Source: UBA9214 sp964443845 (GTDB lineage: Bacteria > Pseudomonadota > Gammaproteobacteria > UBA9214). Taken from it: a stretch of 64,000 bases of DNA. Location of the stretch: contig CAYUFA010000002.1 in assembly GCA_964443845.1 (NCBI GenBank), positions 48,975-112,974 on the forward strand, given 5' to 3'. Position numbers and translations under genes: made by a program. Below, piece after piece: positions 16,432-25,032 of the stretch; position 1 is the first letter of the stretch; each line of letters starts with the position of its first letter. The notes beneath the pieces were generated by a model, which saw nothing but the letters and a program-made list of their open reading frames with translations, did not search any database and had not been told where the DNA came from.

Positions 16432-17601
16432 CTAGCCGGCGGGCTGTGCGTGGCCGATCGAGTCCAGGGTGCGACGGACGATGTTGGCCGTTTCCCGCAT
16501 CAGGTGCTTGCGGGCCTTGGCCTGGTACAGGACCTCGTCGGCCTCGCGGTAGATGCTGTCCTGTGGCAGGTGTACGCCCACCGGTACGCTCACCAGGCCG
16601 ACGCTCAGCCCGACCGGCAGCCGGCGGCACTGGCCGCTGGGGCGCAGGTCGGCACGGATGGCCTGCAGGCAATCCTCGATCAGCTGTTCGGGCGCGTCCG
16701 CGGTGAACAGCAGCGCGAATTCGTCCCCGCCCATGCGCACCAGGTAACCGCTTTCGCCCAGCGCCAGGGCGAAATGCAGGCTGACGCTGCGCAGGACCTC
16801 GTCGCCGTACTCATGGCCGCAGCTGTCGTTGATCGGCTTGAAGTTGTCCAGGTCGAAATAGGCGAAATGGAAGGTCTTGCCGTCCGTATGCCATTCCTGC
16901 GCGCGCAGGTCGAAGACATTCTTGAGAAAACGCCGGTTCCAGGCACCGGTCAGCGGGTCCTTGTTGGACAGGTGTGACATCCTGCGGTTGGCCTGCACCA
17001 GCTCGAAGCGGGTCTGCAGATCGGCCTTGCGCACGCAGGTGTTGCGCGTGACCAGCAACAGGCTGATCAGTCCGGCGCTGAGCATGATGAATTGCAGTGA
17101 CCAGAGCGTCTCGGCATCGAAGCGCTGGTAGGAGGCCAGCGTGGAGACCGTGAAGGTCAGGTAGATCAGGCCGGTGACCAGCAGGGCTTCGCGCAGGCCC
17201 CAGGGAACCAGCGGTGCCACCATGAACAACAGCGCGGTGCTGGAAAACAGCACCTGGTTGAACTCGCCGCTCCTGTGCGCCAGCAGTACGAAGGCGGTCC
17301 CGCTGATCATCAGCAGCGTGGTGCCGAGCATGTACAGGGTGGCGGACTCGCGCGTGACGCGTGCCGAGAGCATGATGTGACCGGACAGGACGGACAGCAG
17401 GATGCAGGTGTAGATGGTGTGGTTGCCATAATGCAGGAAGTGAAACAGCAGCGCACTGACACCGAAGATCCACATCAATACCATGCTCAGCAGGGTCACG
17501 CCGCGGCGTGCCTCTTCCAGGGTAATGCCATGGGCGAACATGGCCACCTCCGCGGAGGAAAACCGGGTGGCGCACCACGCCTCGCGCAGCTGTTTCAGCA
17601 T
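16432..17601 (-). CDS. Membrane diguanylate cyclase (6TM-GGDEF)
   Basis: A 389-residue protein with an N-terminal block of about six membrane helices (residues 35-190) and a C-terminal GGDEF domain. The active-site motif GGDEF is intact at about residues 291-295, preceded by the substrate-binding FDLDNFKPINDSCGHEYGD segment, so it should synthesise cyclic-di-GMP. The RxxD inhibitory site expected five residues before GGDEF is absent (GESG in its place), so product inhibition is unlikely. It lies on the same strand between the pilus tip gene and pilM, with gaps of about 110 bp on both sides. Confidence 0.9.
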   Translation of the reverse strand: MLKQLREAWCATRFSSAEVAMFAHGITLEEARRGVTLLSMVLMWIFGVSALLFHFLHYGNHTIYTCILLSVLSGHIMLSARVTRESATLYMLGTTLLMISGTAFVLLAHRSGEFNQVLFSSTALLFMVAPLVPWGLREALLVTGLIYLTFTVSTLASYQRFDAETLWSLQFIMLSAGLISLLLVTRNTCVRKADLQTRFELVQANRRMSHLSNKDPLTGAWNRRFLKNVFDLRAQEWHTDGKTFHFAYFDLDNFKPINDSCGHEYGDEVLRSVSLHFALALGESGYLVRMGGDEFALLFTADAPEQLIEDCLQAIRADLRPSGQCRRLPVGLSVGLVSVPVGVHLPQDSIYREADEVLYQAKARKHLMRETANIVRRTLDSIGHAQPAG

Positions 17602-17716
17602 TCGGCAGGTTCCTGGTTACATGAATGGGACCGTATCAGTCCGGACACCGGCGGCCTGCTGCCTGTAGCGGCAGTACAGCCCTGATCTTGACCTGACGTT
17701 CTGGCATGCCGGCGCT

Positions 17717-20700
17717 TCATGGTGTGCACTGGATCTGGATGTTGTCGAACCACACGTCATCCCACGGGCCGAGGGTCGGTGAGCTGACCAGGCGGATGGC
17801 GGTGGAACCGGAAATGAATGCGCTGACGTCCACGCTGAACGGGATATAGGCGAAATCCGTGCCGCCGCCCTGGAAGCGGGTGACCTCGGTCCAGGGGCCG
17901 GTGCTGCCGTTGGTGGACATCTGCACGGCCACGTAATCGCTGCTGCTGTCCAGACCGTTGCGGCGGTAGTACAGCGACAGCGTGGCCGTACCGGCACCGC
18001 TGAGATCGAGTGCGCGCTGCAGACCTTCGCCACCGCCGTCGTTGTCGCGCACCCGCGCCTGGTTGGTGCCCGGTGTCGACCAGGCGGTCGGGTCCGGGGC
18101 AACCTGCTCGTCGCCGCGCCGCGGACCGTCCGTCTCGTTCACTTCCTGCCAGTCGCCGCCCCAGGCCAGGGTGCCGTCATTGCCCGAATAGTCCAGGTTA
18201 TTGAATTCATCACGGAAGGTCCCGTTACAGCCGGGCACACCGCCGCCGCCACCGCCGCCACCGCCACCGCCGCCACCACCACCGGTCGGCGGCACGGCGG
18301 CGGCGCTGACCACGGCGATGCCGCGCGGGCGTGCCAGGCCGCTGACGATGGTCTCGACGTTGCTGCCATCGGCGTTGGCGCGCTGCACGACATGGTTGAG
18401 GGCGTCGACCCAGTAGATGCGGTCGTGGTCGCTGTCATAGGCGATGTCCTGCGGTGCGTTCAGTCCGCTGACGATGGTCTGTGCGTTGCTGCCGTCCAGG
18501 TTGGCGCGTTTGATCCAGTCATTGCTGGCTCCGCCGGTCCAGTACAGCTTGCCGCCGGCCAGGTCCACGGCGTTGCCGACGGCGCCGTCCGGCCCGGTGA
18601 CCAGCGTAGTGACGCTGCCACCGTTGAGATTGGTTCGTGTCACGTTGCCGTCCCCGAAATTGGTGTAGTAGACGTCGTTCTGCGCCGGGGCCAGGGTGAA
18701 GTAGGATGGCTTGTTCATGGAATTGTTGATGGTGGCGACACCGCTGCCGTCGAGGTTGGCACGTTTCACCAGGCTGGAGCCGTTGTCGTGAGTCCAGTAC
18801 ATTTTGCCGCCACTGGCGTCGACCTTGATGTCGAAGGTGTTGCCGGAGTCCGTATACAGGGTTTCGATATTGCTGCCATCGAGGTCGGCACGCTGGACCT
18901 GCAGGCCGTTGGTCCAGTAGATTTTGCCGTTGACGGTGTCGAGGTCGAGACCGGTGGGCCGGTTCAGCCCGGTCAGCACGTCCTCGACGTTGCTGCCGTC
19001 GGCATCGGCGCGCTGGATCTTGTCGGCGACGTCATCGGTCCAGTACACCTTGATCCCCGGGTCGGCCGGTACCCCGTCGACGGCCCACTGGATCGCGCGC
19101 TGCACCAGCAACAGGCCGTTGTTGTTGAGGTGATCCCAGTTGAAGTAATCGATGCGGCCGATCGGCAACTGGACGCGCCGGCCCGGCGCAGTGCCGCTCG
19201 GGTAAAGCGTGGCGCCGGTGTCGAGCACCGCCAGCCCGGTGGCTCCACCGATCGTGGCGAGAGACTGCAGCCCCGCGGCGGGACTGCCGGTGATGACGGT
19301 GTTCTCCATGCCTGCGTCGCTCAGCGGGAGCGTCCCGAGCGGGAACAGGGCGGTGATGTAATGTGTGTTGTCAGTGACCTCGATACGGTCAGTCACGCTC
19401 TGGCTGCCACCGCCGGCCATACCCAGGCTGGCCAGCAGCCCGGCCTTCTCGTTGATTACGCCCCTGGTGGTATTGGTCAGCTTGTTGCCGACGGCGGTCG
19501 CGGACGCCGAGTCGGAGACATACACCGCATCCGCGTTGGCCAGTGCCGTACTCACCCCCGCCTGGCTCGTGTCATCGTCGAGCAGGGTCACCGTGTAGCC
19601 CCAGGATTCGAACAGGGCCCTTTTCTGCAGGTCGGCGGCACGCAGGGCGCCGGGGTCGTCCACCACCAGCAGCAGCCGGCCGTTGCCGGCGGGTGCCTGG
19701 CAGACCACGCCGCAGGTGCAGGCGACGTCCAGGGTCAGCATCGGGTGCAGCGTGGGATCGGTTTCATCGCTGCTGGCAAAGGTAGTGCCGCTCACGCCGC
19801 TGTTGCCGGCGCGCAGCAGCAGGCCCAGGTTGGGTGTGCCGGCGAGCCAGTCATTTACCTGGTCGGTGATGTCCCAGCCGATCCAGTGCGGGCCGGCATC
19901 GTTGTCGGTGACACTGGCGAACGGCGCGGCAGCGAAATCGCCGCCGGGCGTGGTCCAGCTGGTCGTGCCGTCCGCGCTGTTATAGGTGGCGCCACCCTCG
20001 GGACCCGGGGCAACGTTGACCTGGATGCCCTCTGTCCAGGGCCGTGTGACCCGGTGCAGGTCGAGCACGCCGCTGTTCATGGTCGTAGCGCCGGACAGGT
20101 ACAGGTCGAGACGGGCGGCATCGACGTGCGCTCCGGGCGGGACGAGCCGGGCAAGATCGAACGCCAGCAGGCTGTTGCGGACGTTCAAACCTCCATCCAC
20201 GTACAGTTTCTTGTCTGCGCCGTAGTTGCGGTCGGGATTGGTGCCGCGTACCGAGGTGTCGCGCAGTTCGGTGCCGAACTGCACGACGCGGGTCGTGGGC
20301 GGCTGATAGAGCGGGACGTTTGTGCGCACGAGTGTGTCACGAGTCCCGGAGGCCAGTACACCGGTTGCGGTGAGCGTGGCCCGGTCGGCCAGCGCGCCGT
20401 CGCTATAGGTGATGGACAGGTACGGCTGTACGGCCGTATTGCTGTCCTCCTTGCTGGCATAGCGGGAAACTTGCCCGGCGTTCAGCAGGTTCGGCCGCAG
20501 CACGATGCCGTAGTTGGGTTGTGCACCGGCCAGCCAGCTTTGCACCAGCCCGGTCAGGTTCAGCGCCACGTACTGCCCGGTGGCCGTGCCGGCGGGAATG
20601 GAGGTTGAGGCGGTCGCATCGTAGCGGCTGCTGATATTGTTCCAGGTGACCGTGCTTTCGTCCCAGGCAGCGGTCAACCGGTGTACGGTCACCGGCAGGT

Positions 20701-21214
20701 TATGCGTGAACTGTTCCGCGTAGAGATACGCGACCGCGGAAACCACGCTGGCACCGGCCGGGATACCGGCGTTGCCGATATCGAAGCGGATCACGGGCCA
20801 GCTGCTGGCGATGCCCAGCAGGTTACTGCCCAGTTGCAGGGTGTTGTCGCTGCCGTGATTGGTGCCGGCGTTGTTCTGCTCGATCCAGGCATCGTCCGTG
20901 ACCGGCACGCGCACGGTCGAGAGGGTACTGCCAACGTTGTTGGTCACCAGGGTCGTGGTGTAGTGCGCCGTGCCGAACGGTTCGTTCGTGAGATCGGTAT
21001 AGGGTCCGCAGCCGGCCATACGGACCCGCGCCAGTGCATGGTTCAGGCCCGCCTCGGTGACGTAGCGCACCTGGTCCATTTCCTCGCCGCCGCTGACCAG
21101 GTGGCCCTGCAGGGCGCCGGCCTGGTTGTACAGGTAGCCGATTACCGCCAGCAACGCCAGCAGCAATACCACCGGCAGCAGCACGAAACCCGGGGACCGG
21201 TGCCGGCCGTTCAT
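17717..21214 (-). CDS. PilX/MshQ-like pilus tip protein with DNRLRE, YWTD propeller and jelly-roll modules
   Basis: A protein of about 1165 residues. Residues 1-30 form a pilin-like leader and helix (SPGFVLLPVVLLL) with proline instead of glutamate at +5, as expected of a GspK/PilX-like tip pseudopilin. Two DNRLRE-type beta domains follow (about 85-280 and 290-500; paired motifs DDAWIEQNNAGTNHGSDNTL and RDTSVRGTNPDRNYGADKKL). Residues about 500-710 resemble a ThuA-like or flavodoxin-like fold (RLLLVVDDPGALRAADLQKR). Residues about 720-970 hold six YWTD/YYTN/YWVD repeats, a complete LDL-receptor-type six-bladed propeller. Then come 15 glycines and a C-terminal jelly-roll-like domain. The ATG overlaps the PilW-like stop by 4 bp. 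An adhesive role is inferred. Confidence 0.8.
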   Translation of the reverse strand: MNGRHRSPGFVLLPVVLLLALLAVIGYLYNQAGALQGHLVSGGEEMDQVRYVTEAGLNHALARVRMAGCGPYTDLTNEPFGTAHYTTTLVTNNVGSTLSTVRVPVTDDAWIEQNNAGTNHGSDNTLQLGSNLLGIASSWPVIRFDIGNAGIPAGASVVSAVAYLYAEQFTHNLPVTVHRLTAAWDESTVTWNNISSRYDATASTSIPAGTATGQYVALNLTGLVQSWLAGAQPNYGIVLRPNLLNAGQVSRYASKEDSNTAVQPYLSITYSDGALADRATLTATGVLASGTRDTLVRTNVPLYQPPTTRVVQFGTELRDTSVRGTNPDRNYGADKKLYVDGGLNVRNSLLAFDLARLVPPGAHVDAARLDLYLSGATTMNSGVLDLHRVTRPWTEGIQVNVAPGPEGGATYNSADGTTSWTTPGGDFAAAPFASVTDNDAGPHWIGWDITDQVNDWLAGTPNLGLLLRAGNSGVSGTTFASSDETDPTLHPMLTLDVACTCGVVCQAPAGNGRLLLVVDDPGALRAADLQKRALFESWGYTVTLLDDDTSQAGVSTALANADAVYVSDSASATAVGNKLTNTTRGVINEKAGLLASLGMAGGGSQSVTDRIEVTDNTHYITALFPLGTLPLSDAGMENTVITGSPAAGLQSLATIGGATGLAVLDTGATLYPSGTAPGRRVQLPIGRIDYFNWDHLNNNGLLLVQRAIQWAVDGVPADPGIKVYWTDDVADKIQRADADGSNVEDVLTGLNRPTGLDLDTVNGKIYWTNGLQVQRADLDGSNIETLYTDSGNTFDIKVDASGGKMYWTHDNGSSLVKRANLDGSGVATINNSMNKPSYFTLAPAQNDVYYTNFGDGNVTRTNLNGGSVTTLVTGPDGAVGNAVDLAGGKLYWTGGASNDWIKRANLDGSNAQTIVSGLNAPQDIAYDSDHDRIYWVDALNHVVQRANADGSNVETIVSGLARPRGIAVVSAAAVPPTGGGGGGGGGGGGGGGVPGCNGTFRDEFNNLDYSGNDGTLAWGGDWQEVNETDGPRRGDEQVAPDPTAWSTPGTNQARVRDNDGGGEGLQRALDLSGAGTATLSLYYRRNGLDSSSDYVAVQMSTNGSTGPWTEVTRFQGGGTDFAYIPFSVDVSAFISGSTAIRLVSSPTLGPWDDVWFDNIQIQCTP
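18239..18283 (-). repeat. Poly-glycine linker repeat (15 GGN codons)
   Basis: Fifteen consecutive GGT/GGC codons (GCC/ACC on the plus strand) lie inside the tip-protein gene between the propeller and the C-terminal module. They probably encode a flexible linker. A low-complexity trinucleotide tract of this kind could change length by slippage in steps of one residue without breaking the frame. Confidence 0.9.
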
Positions 21215-22149
21215 GTACCGCTCCCGATGCGCATCCGGCTGCTGACCGTCATGCGTTCTCCGCTGCGGGTATCGTGCAGCGTCAGCGTGACCTCCACCAG
21301 CACGCTGCCTGCCGCGCTGTCGGGCAGGCGCTCCACGCGGAACGTCTCGAGCCGGTCCGTCAGCACGGATTCCACGAAATCCCGGCCGTCCACCTGGCCG
21401 TTGCCGTCCTGATCCCACGGCACCGGTGTACGCAGGATCAGTTGCGTACCGCGCTGGTAGAACACCAGCGGGTCGATCCAGTCCTCGTCGCTGCGGCCGT
21501 CCTCGTCGTCGTCATTGACACTGCCGTTGTCGACGGTCCCGTCACCGTTGTCGTCGACCCCGCAGATGCCCGGGCAGCCGTCGCCGTTGGCATCGGCGCC
21601 CGGGTCCTCGTCGACGCTGCCGTCGCCGTCGTCGTCCACTCCGTTCACGGGGTCGTCATCGACCGTGGCGGACTCGTCGTCCGAAGCGGTGATACCGGAT
21701 TCATCCACCGTGCCGTCGTTGTCATCGTCGATGCCGACGATGCCCGGCGCCGCGTCGTTCGTCGCGTCGGCCGGCGGATCTTCGTCGATCCGGCCGTCGC
21801 CGTCGTTGTCGGCATCCGGCACCCCGTTGCCGTCGAGATCGGTCGCGGGATCCATGCGCATGGCCAGCACGGAGCGGATGTTTTCCGCGTTGCCTGCCGT
21901 GGCGGGGTTGTCCTGCAGCGGCAGCAGCAGGCCGGGGCTGGCGGCGGCCGCCCGGGTGATCCGCTGCATGGCGTCCAGGGCCGCGCGATTGAGGCGTTGC
22001 CGGGCATCGACACTGTCGTGGGTTGCCAGCGTCTGCCGGCTGACATCGGCCAGCGCGCCCAGCAGCAGGGCGCCGAGTACCATTGCCAGCAGCAGCTCGA
22101 GCAGCGTAAAGCCGGCTTCTCCGGCGGGCGTTCCGGTGCGCCTATTCAC
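21211..22149 (-). CDS. PilW/MshO-like minor pilin with Asp-rich calcium-type repeats
   Basis: A 312-residue minor pilin. The prepilin peptidase site is visible as EAGFTLLELLLAM, with cleavage between G13 and F14 and Glu at +5. From about residue 105 to 245 it carries many D-x-D-G-D/N-G-x-x-D-E repeats (for example DADNDGDGRIDEDP, GIDDDNDGTVDES, GVDDDGDGSVDEDP, DQDGNGQVDGRDF) that look like EF-hand or thrombospondin type 3 loops and should bind Ca2+. The GTG at 22149 is chosen because it overlaps the stop of the PilV-like gene and gives a normal leader. The insertion is far larger than in ordinary PilW proteins. Confidence 0.85.
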   Translation of the reverse strand: MNRRTGTPAGEAGFTLLELLLAMVLGALLLGALADVSRQTLATHDSVDARQRLNRAALDAMQRITRAAAASPGLLLPLQDNPATAGNAENIRSVLAMRMDPATDLDGNGVPDADNDGDGRIDEDPPADATNDAAPGIVGIDDDNDGTVDESGITASDDESATVDDDPVNGVDDDGDGSVDEDPGADANGDGCPGICGVDDNGDGTVDNGSVNDDDEDGRSDEDWIDPLVFYQRGTQLILRTPVPWDQDGNGQVDGRDFVESVLTDRLETFRVERLPDSAAGSVLVEVTLTLHDTRSGERMTVSSRMRIGSGT

Positions 22150-22603
22150 TGCGCAGGCTCTCCAGTGCCTGCCCGGACTCCGGGATCTCGACACGGATCC
22201 AGAGCAGGCCGGCATCGGCACCGCTGAACGGGTCATTGTCCTTGTCGGCGTTGTCCGCATCGTACTGCGCGAGGTAGACGTTGCGCGTGAGTCGCTGACC
22301 GTCCGTGCGGGTAACGGTGTCGGACAGCGAACTGGGTGTGCTGCGGCTGGCGGCCGCGGCGGCGGCGCGCGCCAGCACTCCGAAGGGCTGCCCCAGCACG
22401 TCCTCCAGCTTGCCGGTCAGGTAGTAGTGGTCGATCAGGCGATCCTGGACGATCCCGGCAGCGGTGGTCGCGGGTTGCAGGGCATCCAGCGCCGGCGCCA
22501 GCGCCAGCATGATCAGCAGCGTGGCCAGCACGACCTCCAGGTAGGCGAGCCCGCGCTGCCGTGACCGGGATCGGTGTGCTGGCCGGCCTGGGCAGGATCT
22601 CAT
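22142..22603 (-). CDS. PilV/MshD-like minor pilin
   Basis: A 153-residue minor pilin. The leader ends QRG, followed by LAYLEVVLATLLIML, so prepilin peptidase would cut after G18 and leave Glu at +5 of the mature protein. The rest is variable and ends in a region GLLWIRVEIPESGQ. It overlaps the GspH-like gene by 4 bp and the PilW-like gene by 8 bp, placing it in the minor pilin set that primes pilus assembly. Confidence 0.8.
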   Translation of the reverse strand: MRSCPGRPAHRSRSRQRGLAYLEVVLATLLIMLALAPALDALQPATTAAGIVQDRLIDHYYLTGKLEDVLGQPFGVLARAAAAAASRSTPSSLSDTVTRTDGQRLTRNVYLAQYDADNADKDNDPFSGADAGLLWIRVEIPESGQALESLRSE

Positions 22604-23142
22604 GGCATGCTGACCATGCCGCTGACGCCGTCCAGCCTCAGTTGCTGCTGCAGACCGCCGAGACGGAAGGTGACCAGCAGATCCTGCAACAGGATGCTGC
22701 CCGGGTTGTTGCAGTATGCCACGCCATGCGCATCGAATACGGTGTTGCGGGTATCCAGGCAGTTCCCCCGGTACTTCGGCGCGGCGCTCACCGCGTCCAG
22801 CGCATCGAACTGGCTGGTGCCGGGTTGCACGTCGTAGAGCTGCCGGCTGACCGGGTTATACACGTCGTAGACGGGCGTCGGCGGGGTGCTGCTGGTGTCG
22901 GCCCGGAACACGCGCACCCGCTGGGTGCTGACGTCGAGGGTGAACCCGTACGGCTGGCCGGTGCGCATGGCCTCACTGCGGGCATACTCGATGGCGTTTG
23001 CGAAGCCGCTGCTGGCCAGCTCGACCTGGTACGGCCGTGTGGCGGACAAAAAGGGGATTGCCACGGCCGCGGCAATCCCCAGGATCGCGATCACTATCAG
23101 CAGTTCGACCAGGGTTACGCCATGACTACGCAACTGCCTCAT
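22600..23142 (-). CDS. FimT/GspH/MshC-like minor pilin
   Basis: A 180-residue pseudopilin with a very short leader (MRQLRSHG, cleavage before V9) and the conserved helix VTLVELLIVIAILGIAAAVA, Glu at +5. The segment FANAIEYARSEAMRTGQPYG is the GspH/FimT signature that follows the first beta strand. Two cysteines (NCLDTRN and AYCNN) may form a disulphide. It lies 37 bp downstream of the major pilin gene. Confidence 0.88.
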   Translation of the reverse strand: MRQLRSHGVTLVELLIVIAILGIAAAVAIPFLSATRPYQVELASSGFANAIEYARSEAMRTGQPYGFTLDVSTQRVRVFRADTSSTPPTPVYDVYNPVSRQLYDVQPGTSQFDALDAVSAAPKYRGNCLDTRNTVFDAHGVAYCNNPGSILLQDLLVTFRLGGLQQQLRLDGVSGMVSMP

Positions 23143-23179
23143 CGGACTCTGGTGTACCCGTCGCGGTCACGGTGAACAT

Positions 23180-23761
23180 TCAGTACAGGTCGTAGTTGGT
23201 GCCGTTGCCGTCCACGCCGGTGGCATCATCCGCGATGAACTTGCCCGAGGTGTCGTCGTAGCGCCAGCCGCCCGTGGCGGTGCCGGCCGGGGCACGCATG
23301 GCCAGGTCACCGCTGGTGACGACGGTGACGGTGGTGACGCCGGTGACCGGGTTGGCCGGGATGTCGGCCTTGATGTAGGGGCCGAAGGGATATTCCACCA
23401 CGCCACCGGCAGGGTCATCGGAAATACTGCAGGTCTGGCCCTGGACGTTCGAGTAATACCGCAGCTGTTCATTCACCGCCGCCGCGCTGTCGGCGGCGCC
23501 GGTACCCGCCGTGCCGCTGCAGGTTCCACCCGAGGCTGCACTGGAGCCGGGGAGGACCCCGCCGTGCTGCTGCGTATACAGGTCGATGGCGCTGCGGATG
23601 CCGGCCAGGTTCGAGCGCAGGGCGGCGGAACGCGCGTCATCGGTCGTGGAGGCAAACTGCGGCACCACGATCGCTGCCAGGATGGCCAGGATGATGGCAA
23701 CGATCAGCAGTTCCACCAGGGTGAAACCACGTTGCCGGTTGCTCGGAATGTGCAATGTCAT
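23180..23761 (-). CDS. mshA: Major pilin, MSHA/type IV class
   Basis: A 193-residue type IV pilin. The leader MTLHIPSNRQRG is cut before F13, and the mature helix begins FTLVELLIVAIILAILAAIV with Glu at +5, followed by the VPQFASTTDDARSAALRSNL stretch that is typical of MSHA-type and GspG-like pilins. Two cysteines (GGTCSG and GQTCSISD) lie in the globular part. As the only pilin here with a separate upstream region and a normal length it is taken as the main fibre subunit. A sigma-28-like promoter candidate lies 47-75 bp upstream. Confidence 0.87.
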   Translation of the reverse strand: MTLHIPSNRQRGFTLVELLIVAIILAILAAIVVPQFASTTDDARSAALRSNLAGIRSAIDLYTQQHGGVLPGSSAASGGTCSGTAGTGAADSAAAVNEQLRYYSNVQGQTCSISDDPAGGVVEYPFGPYIKADIPANPVTGVTTVTVVTSGDLAMRAPAGTATGGWRYDDTSGKFIADDATGVDGNGTNYDLY

Positions 23762-23807
23762 GTCCAGCCTCGCTTGAAGAGTAAAGAATTCCGTTGCTGT
23801 GAACGGC

Positions 23808-23836
23808 TTATCGGCGTAAGACCGTGCGGCCTTTAA
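23808..23836 (-). promoter_or_regulatory. Possible sigma-28-like promoter of the major pilin gene
   Basis: On the minus strand TTAAAG (23836-23831) and, 16 bp after its TAAA core, GCCGATAA (23815-23808) are found. GCCGATAA equals the FliA (sigma-28) -10 consensus, and the -35 has the TAAA core with a spacer one base longer than usual. The inferred start point leaves a 5' leader of about 40 nt with a GAGG ribosome binding site. Type IV pilins are more often sigma-54-dependent, and no GG-N10-GC element was seen here. Confidence 0.4.
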
Positions 23837-23896
23837 CCGGTCTTGGGGAGACGGGCTGCCAGGACGTCAGTTCGGTGTCGTGTGCCCCGCACTGCA

Positions 23897-25021
23897 TCAG
23901 TGCACTGCCTGTGAGAGCTTGAAGATCGGCAGGATCAGCGAGCTGACGATCAGGCCGACCACGCCACCCATGATGATCAGCATCACCGGCTCCACCAGAC
24001 GCGAGAACGCCGCCAGGGTCCGCGCCAGTTCGCGCTCGTAGTGGTCAGCGATGCGGCCCAGCACCAGCGGCAGTCGGCCGGTCTCCTCGCCGGTGGTCAC
24101 CATCTGGCTGACCATGGGCGGGATGAAGCGGGCTTCCTGGAAGGACGCGGCGAAGCCGCCACCATCGTTGACCCGGGTCTCGATCGAACCGAGGAATGTG
24201 CGGAATACCCGGTTCTGCACCACCTCACGGCAGGCCAGCAGCGCGTCCGGCACGCTGACACCGTTGCCCAGTGACAGCGCCAGCAGTCGCAGCGACCGGA
24301 TCAGGTAAATGCGGATGTAGATCTCCCGCACGCCGAATAACGACATCCGCGCACGGTCGAGTGCGGCCCCGCCCGCGGCGCTTTTCAGCCACCACACCAG
24401 CAGGGCGGTACCTGCGACCAGGCCGGCCAGCAGCAGCGGCCAGTAATGGTTCAGGAAATGACTCACCCGCATCAGGACGAGGGTGGTGACCGGCAGGCGG
24501 TCCGCGATACGGGCAAACATGTCCGCGAACTTCGGGAATACCACCACCAGCACGAAGATGACCACGAACAGCGAGAAACAGATCAGGAAGGCGGGGTAGG
24601 ACAGTGCGGACAGCACCGTGCGGCGCAGTTCGGCACGCTTCTCGTCCATGTTCCTGAGTTCCGTCAGCACGTTGTCCAGAAAGCCGCCTTCCTCGGCAGC
24701 GGCAACCAGTTTCACGTAGCTGGTCGGAAACAGCTCCGGATAGCGGGCAAGCGCGTGCGAAAAGGAACTGCCATTGGTGACCATTTCCCGGAGGCCTTCC
24801 ACGATGGTACGCATGCCGGGACTGGCGAGCTGCCCGCTGATCGCACCGAGCGCGGTGTGCAGCGGGGTACCGGTCTCCAGCAGCAGCGCCAGCTGCTCCG
24901 TGAAGAAGATCCGGTCCTGGGTGCCGGGACGCCGGTTGCGCAGCAGCCGGCGTGGCCGGTGTGCACCCGGGCCGGTGGGCTTGTCTGCGGCCTGCTGTTC
25001 GATGCTGATCTCGATGGGCAT
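23897..25021 (-). CDS. PilC/GspF/MshG-like inner-membrane platform protein
   Basis: A 374-residue polytopic protein with the two T2SSF domains of the platform family. Domain 1 covers about residues 38-165 (FFTEQLALLLETGTPLHTAL), domain 2 about residues 235-360 (LRLLALSLGNGVSVPDALLA, VSQMVTTGEETGRLPLVL), with membrane helices after each. It transmits the ATPase motion to the growing pilus. It starts 11 bp after the ATPase gene. Confidence 0.92.
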   Translation of the reverse strand: MPIEISIEQQAADKPTGPGAHRPRRLLRNRRPGTQDRIFFTEQLALLLETGTPLHTALGAISGQLASPGMRTIVEGLREMVTNGSSFSHALARYPELFPTSYVKLVAAAEEGGFLDNVLTELRNMDEKRAELRRTVLSALSYPAFLICFSLFVVIFVLVVVFPKFADMFARIADRLPVTTLVLMRVSHFLNHYWPLLLAGLVAGTALLVWWLKSAAGGAALDRARMSLFGVREIYIRIYLIRSLRLLALSLGNGVSVPDALLACREVVQNRVFRTFLGSIETRVNDGGGFAASFQEARFIPPMVSQMVTTGEETGRLPLVLGRIADHYERELARTLAAFSRLVEPVMLIIMGGVVGLIVSSLILPIFKLSQAVH

Positions 25022-25032
25022 GCCGGCGGGTC

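Noticed and set aside
18239..18283. GCC/ACC triplet array that could be taken for a CRISPR-like or satellite repeat
   Set aside because: It is an in-frame run of glycine codons within a protein linker, with no spacers.
18392..20608. Plus-strand open frame of 738 codons
   Set aside because: It lies antisense to the tip protein gene, has a Val/Gly/Gln-rich composition with no domain signature, and arises from the GC-rich codon pattern of the real gene.
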